8,814 bases of DNA from an uncultured Opitutaceae bacterium (GTDB taxonomy: Bacteria; Verrucomicrobiota; Verrucomicrobiia; Opitutales; Opitutaceae): assembly GCA_937128785.1 (NCBI GenBank), contig CAKZMS010000542.1, positions 1 through 8,814 of the forward strand, read 5' to 3'. Under the pieces are notes generated by a model. That model saw only the letters and a program-made list of their open reading frames with translations. It did no database searches and had not been told where the DNA came from. Below are positions 6,652-8,814 of the stretch, piece by piece (the first letter of the stretch is position 1; every line of letters starts with the position of its first letter). Made by a program: the position numbers and the translations under genes.

Positions 6652-6764
6652 GGCCCCAACCTGCCCAGCTTTTCCCATCCGTCAACTAATCCATCATTAC
6701 AGTTTGGTAACATAATTGGAATCGGAACAAAGACCAACGGCACGCCCCTGGCCACCCGACGCTT

Positions 6765-8240
6765 CTAAAGTATCCGCTGCACCGCCCCTTGCCACCCGAA
6801 CATCAGCTGCGCGACCTCTTCCGGCGATCGCTGGGGCCGGTATTCCCTAAAATTATCACCATCGGCATTCTCTCGGACCGATTCGGCGGATGTTCCCGCG
6901 CCGATCCGACCCGCCACGACTGCGCCGAGAGCGGAGCATTCCGCGACCGCCGAAACCCTTAAATTCACGCCGGTCACATCGGCGGTAAACTGCATCAGGA
7001 AGGCACTCACCGTCGGACCGCCATCAGCCGAAACATTCGCCAAGGGAATATCAGCTTCGGCTCGCATGGCGTCCAACGCATCGCGCACTTGATAAGCAAT
7101 CGATTCGTAGCCCGCGCGCGCCACGTGTCGTTTGTCGCTGTGACTGCTCAGTCCGATGATCGCCGCTCGGGCCTCCGGGGCCCAGTGGGGTAAACCCAGT
7201 CCGGTGAACGCCGGCACAAGATACACGCCGCCATTGTCCGGGACGGCTGATGCCCATTGGTTCAATTCCTCCACCTCTGCAGCCAAACCCAATTGATCGC
7301 GCAACCAAGTCAGCGTCGAAGCCGCGGAAACGATCACCCCTTCGTAGGCATAAGCCGTTTGGCCCTTGAGGGTCCAGGCAAGCGTCGTCAAAACCCCCTG
7401 CGACGAGAAGCGCGGGGTGTCTCCGATATTGAGTAACAACGACGACCCGGTGCCAAAGGTGACCTTGGCGCTGCCCGGTTGGTTGCAACCTTGAGCCAAC
7501 AGCGCCGCCTGGGAATCACCCATCACCCCGCGAATCGGCAACGGGTTTGGCCAGCGGCCCTGGAGGGTGGTTTCGCCAAAGTCCGCGGAGCTGTCGCGCA
7601 CTTCGGGCAACGCCGCCATCGGCACCCCCCACATTGCGCAAAGCTCGGAACTCCACCGCCGATCATTGATGTCAAAGAGCAGCGTGCGACAGGCATTCGT
7701 GCCGTCGGTGGCAAAGACTTCCCCGCCCGTGAGGCGATGAATCAAATAGGTGTCAATCGTGCCCACCACGGCCGAACCGTCGCGCAGGCGGGCCGCGATC
7801 TCCGGCTTTTCCTCCATGATCCACTGCATCTTCGAGCCGGAAAAATAGGGATCGATCTTCAGGCCGGTCCGGGAGTGGACCGGCGACTCATCCCCCGCCG
7901 CCAGATGGCGTTGGCAGATGTCGGCACTGCGGCGGCATTGCCACACGATGGCGGGATGCAGCGGCCTGCCGGTGTCTCGGTCGAAAATCACAAGTGTTTC
8001 GCGCTGATTCGTTATGCTCAACGAGGCGACTTCCGACCAGGTCTCGCCGTGTCGAGCCGCCAGCGTTTCGAGCACCGCGACGGTATTCAGCCAGATCTCC
8101 TCCGCATCGTGTTCCACCCAGCCGGGTTGCGGATAGTGCTGGGCATGCTCGCGGGACTCCCGATCAACGACCTGTCCGGCCGGGGTAAACAGCAGGGCCT
8201 TGGTCGCCGAGGTGCTTTGATCGAGCGCGAGATGAAGCAT
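6765..8240 (-). CDS. FGGY-family carbohydrate kinase, glycerol kinase-like
   Basis: Encodes 491 residues, close to the usual FGGY length, and is complete. It transfers phosphate from ATP to a sugar or polyol in the cytoplasm. The N-terminal ATP-binding motif reads LALDQSTSATKALLF (4-18). Against E. coli GlpK (recalled, with a constant offset of 3), the polar glycerol ligands are kept: Arg80, Glu81, Tyr132 and Asp242, as well as Trp100 in VWQCRR. Other matches are YPQPGWVEHD (36-45), GTIDTYLIHRLTGG (160-173), FGTGSS (262-267) and VYLVPAFTGLGLPHW (339-353). Two differences stand out: Ser267 sits where GlpK has Phe270, which packs against glycerol, and the fructose-1,6-bisphosphate loop GGTR of GlpK is replaced by GRWPNP. 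The ATG lies 3 bp after the transketolase stop, without a Shine-Dalgarno, so translation is probably coupled. Automatic annotation would likely say glycerol kinase; another polyol or ketose substrate is equally possible. Confidence 0.9.
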   Translation of the reverse strand: MLHLALDQSTSATKALLFTPAGQVVDRESREHAQHYPQPGWVEHDAEEIWLNTVAVLETLAARHGETWSEVASLSITNQRETLVIFDRDTGRPLHPAIVWQCRRSADICQRHLAAGDESPVHSRTGLKIDPYFSGSKMQWIMEEKPEIAARLRDGSAVVGTIDTYLIHRLTGGEVFATDGTNACRTLLFDINDRRWSSELCAMWGVPMAALPEVRDSSADFGETTLQGRWPNPLPIRGVMGDSQAALLAQGCNQPGSAKVTFGTGSSLLLNIGDTPRFSSQGVLTTLAWTLKGQTAYAYEGVIVSAASTLTWLRDQLGLAAEVEELNQWASAVPDNGGVYLVPAFTGLGLPHWAPEARAAIIGLSSHSDKRHVARAGYESIAYQVRDALDAMRAEADIPLANVSADGGPTVSAFLMQFTADVTGVNLRVSAVAECSALGAVVAGRIGAGTSAESVRENADGDNFREYRPQRSPEEVAQLMFGWQGAVQRIL

Positions 8241-8243
8241 GAT

Positions 8244-8814
8244 TTAAGCGAGGAGGTCCCGGGCGGTTTGGCCCAGACCTTCCATGGAGATGCCGTAGTG
8301 GCGGAAAATATCGGCCTGCGCCCCGGTGACCGTATCCTCATCGGGGATGCCGACGCGGCGGAACTTCGGGGCCAGTCCGGCTTCGAGCAGCGTGGCCGCA
8401 ACGGCGTCGCCCACGCCGCCGTTGATCAGATGCTCCTCCACCGTGACGACGGCCTGGCATTCCCGTCCGGCGGCGAGCACCGCGGCCGTATCGAGCGGCT
8501 TGACCGAATGCAGACTGAGCACGCGGGCGGAAATACCCGCGGTCTCCAACTGCGCGGCGGCGAGCAGCGCGTGAATGACGGTTTCGCCGTTGGCAATGAA
8601 CGCGACATCGGAGCCTTCGCGCAGCACGCGGGCCCGGCCGACGGTAAAGTCACCAGTCGTGCCGTCACCGGAAAGATGATACATCGCCGCCTTGCCGAAG
8701 CGCACGTAAACGGGACGCTCCGCCGTGGCCGCGTAGCGAATCGCCTCGCGGGTCTCAAAGTTGTCGGCCGGCACGATGATCTGGATGTTGTTCACCGCCC
8801 GCAGGGCGGCCAGG
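8244..8814 (-). CDS. Transketolase, C-terminal subunit (5' end beyond window)
   Basis: The frame is open from the window edge (first full codon 8811-8813) to the TAA at 8244-8246, about 190 residues. A GTG at 8793-8795 is internal: codons upstream of it continue the family sequence (LAALRA before VNNIQIIVPADN), so the true start lies outside. The visible part spans the end of the pyrimidine-binding domain, with VPADNFETREAI and RPVYVRFGKAAMY, and then the transketolase C-terminal domain, with SLHSVKPLD, VTVEEHLINGGVGDAVA and the closing YGISMEGLGQTARDLLA. The strand-helix pattern and short length after the motif fit the small, split transketolase B subunits, which work with a separate N-terminal subunit that binds thiamine diphosphate. 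That partner gene should lie just upstream, beyond the window. The kinase follows 3 bp downstream, suggesting one operon for a ketose or polyol pathway. Confidence 0.88.
   Translation of the reverse strand, partial: LAALRAVNNIQIIVPADNFETREAIRYAATAERPVYVRFGKAAMYHLSGDGTTGDFTVGRARVLREGSDVAFIANGETVIHALLAAAQLETAGISARVLSLHSVKPLDTAAVLAAGRECQAVVTVEEHLINGGVGDAVAATLLEAGLAPKFRRVGIPDEDTVTGAQADIFRHYGISMEGLGQTARDLLA

Larger units (their letters stand above)
6523..6764. other. Convergent intergenic region, no gene seen
   Basis: This 242-bp gap lies between the convergent GH2 and kinase genes. Apart from the two hairpins annotated separately, I see no open frame with start support, no tRNA-like fold and no obvious repeat. 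The part from 6652 to 6764 is unremarkable and somewhat AT-richer around 6690-6730. Confidence 0.7.

Noticed and set aside
8244..8795. GTG at 8795 as the start of the transketolase gene
   Set aside because: The codons upstream to the window edge continue the transketolase family sequence, and a protein starting there would lack most of the pyrimidine-binding domain. The gene is cut by the window.
1..8814. Signs of a mobile element, CRISPR array, tRNA or phage genes
   Set aside because: I saw no tandem direct repeats, transposase or integrase motifs, or tRNA-like cloverleaf, and base composition is even across the genes.

Overview
The window looks like chromosomal DNA from a GC-rich, Gram-negative bacterium, most plausibly Verrucomicrobiota (Opitutales-like). 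That placement is an inference from three things: the compact pseudopilin cluster without gspE/gspF beside it, the style of the large exported GH2 enzyme, and weak Shine-Dalgarno usage at most starts. No marker gene settles it. I see no RNA genes, CRISPR array, insertion sequence or prophage.

Layout. (1) Positions 1-3584, minus strand: a tightly packed type II secretion pseudopilus operon, read right to left as gspG, gspH, gspI, gspJ, gspK and then the start of a GspL-like gene cut by the window edge. Junctions are 9, -4, -4, +2 and +2 bp, so the genes are probably co-transcribed and translationally coupled. (2) Positions 3585-3765: a divergent control region containing a 10-bp inverted repeat, a related third copy and a small palindrome. 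(3) Positions 3766-6522, plus strand: a 918-residue exported glycoside hydrolase family 2 enzyme (beta-galactosidase type) with both catalytic glutamates intact. (4) Positions 6523-6764: a convergent intergenic region with a strong, probably bidirectional terminator and a second hairpin. (5) Positions 6765-8814, minus strand: an FGGY carbohydrate kinase that resembles glycerol kinase, preceded 3 bp upstream by the C-terminal half of a split transketolase that runs off the window.

How the parts may work together. The operon supplies the five pseudopilins that form the T2SS piston; the ATPase, the inner-membrane platform protein GspF and the secretin are not seen here. The divergent GH2 enzyme has its own Sec-type signal and could be a periplasmic enzyme or a T2SS substrate, but the sequence does not show which. 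The kinase plus split transketolase looks like a small sugar or polyol catabolic unit. The kinase keeps the polar glycerol-binding residues but has Ser where E. coli GlpK has Phe270, so its substrate should not be taken as glycerol without testing.

Most of the window is recognisable, ordinary gene content. The best leads are the kinase/transketolase specificity question, the non-consensus Ala at the GspI prepilin cleavage site, and the repeat-bearing divergent promoter region. I found no clear evidence of a wholly new system.
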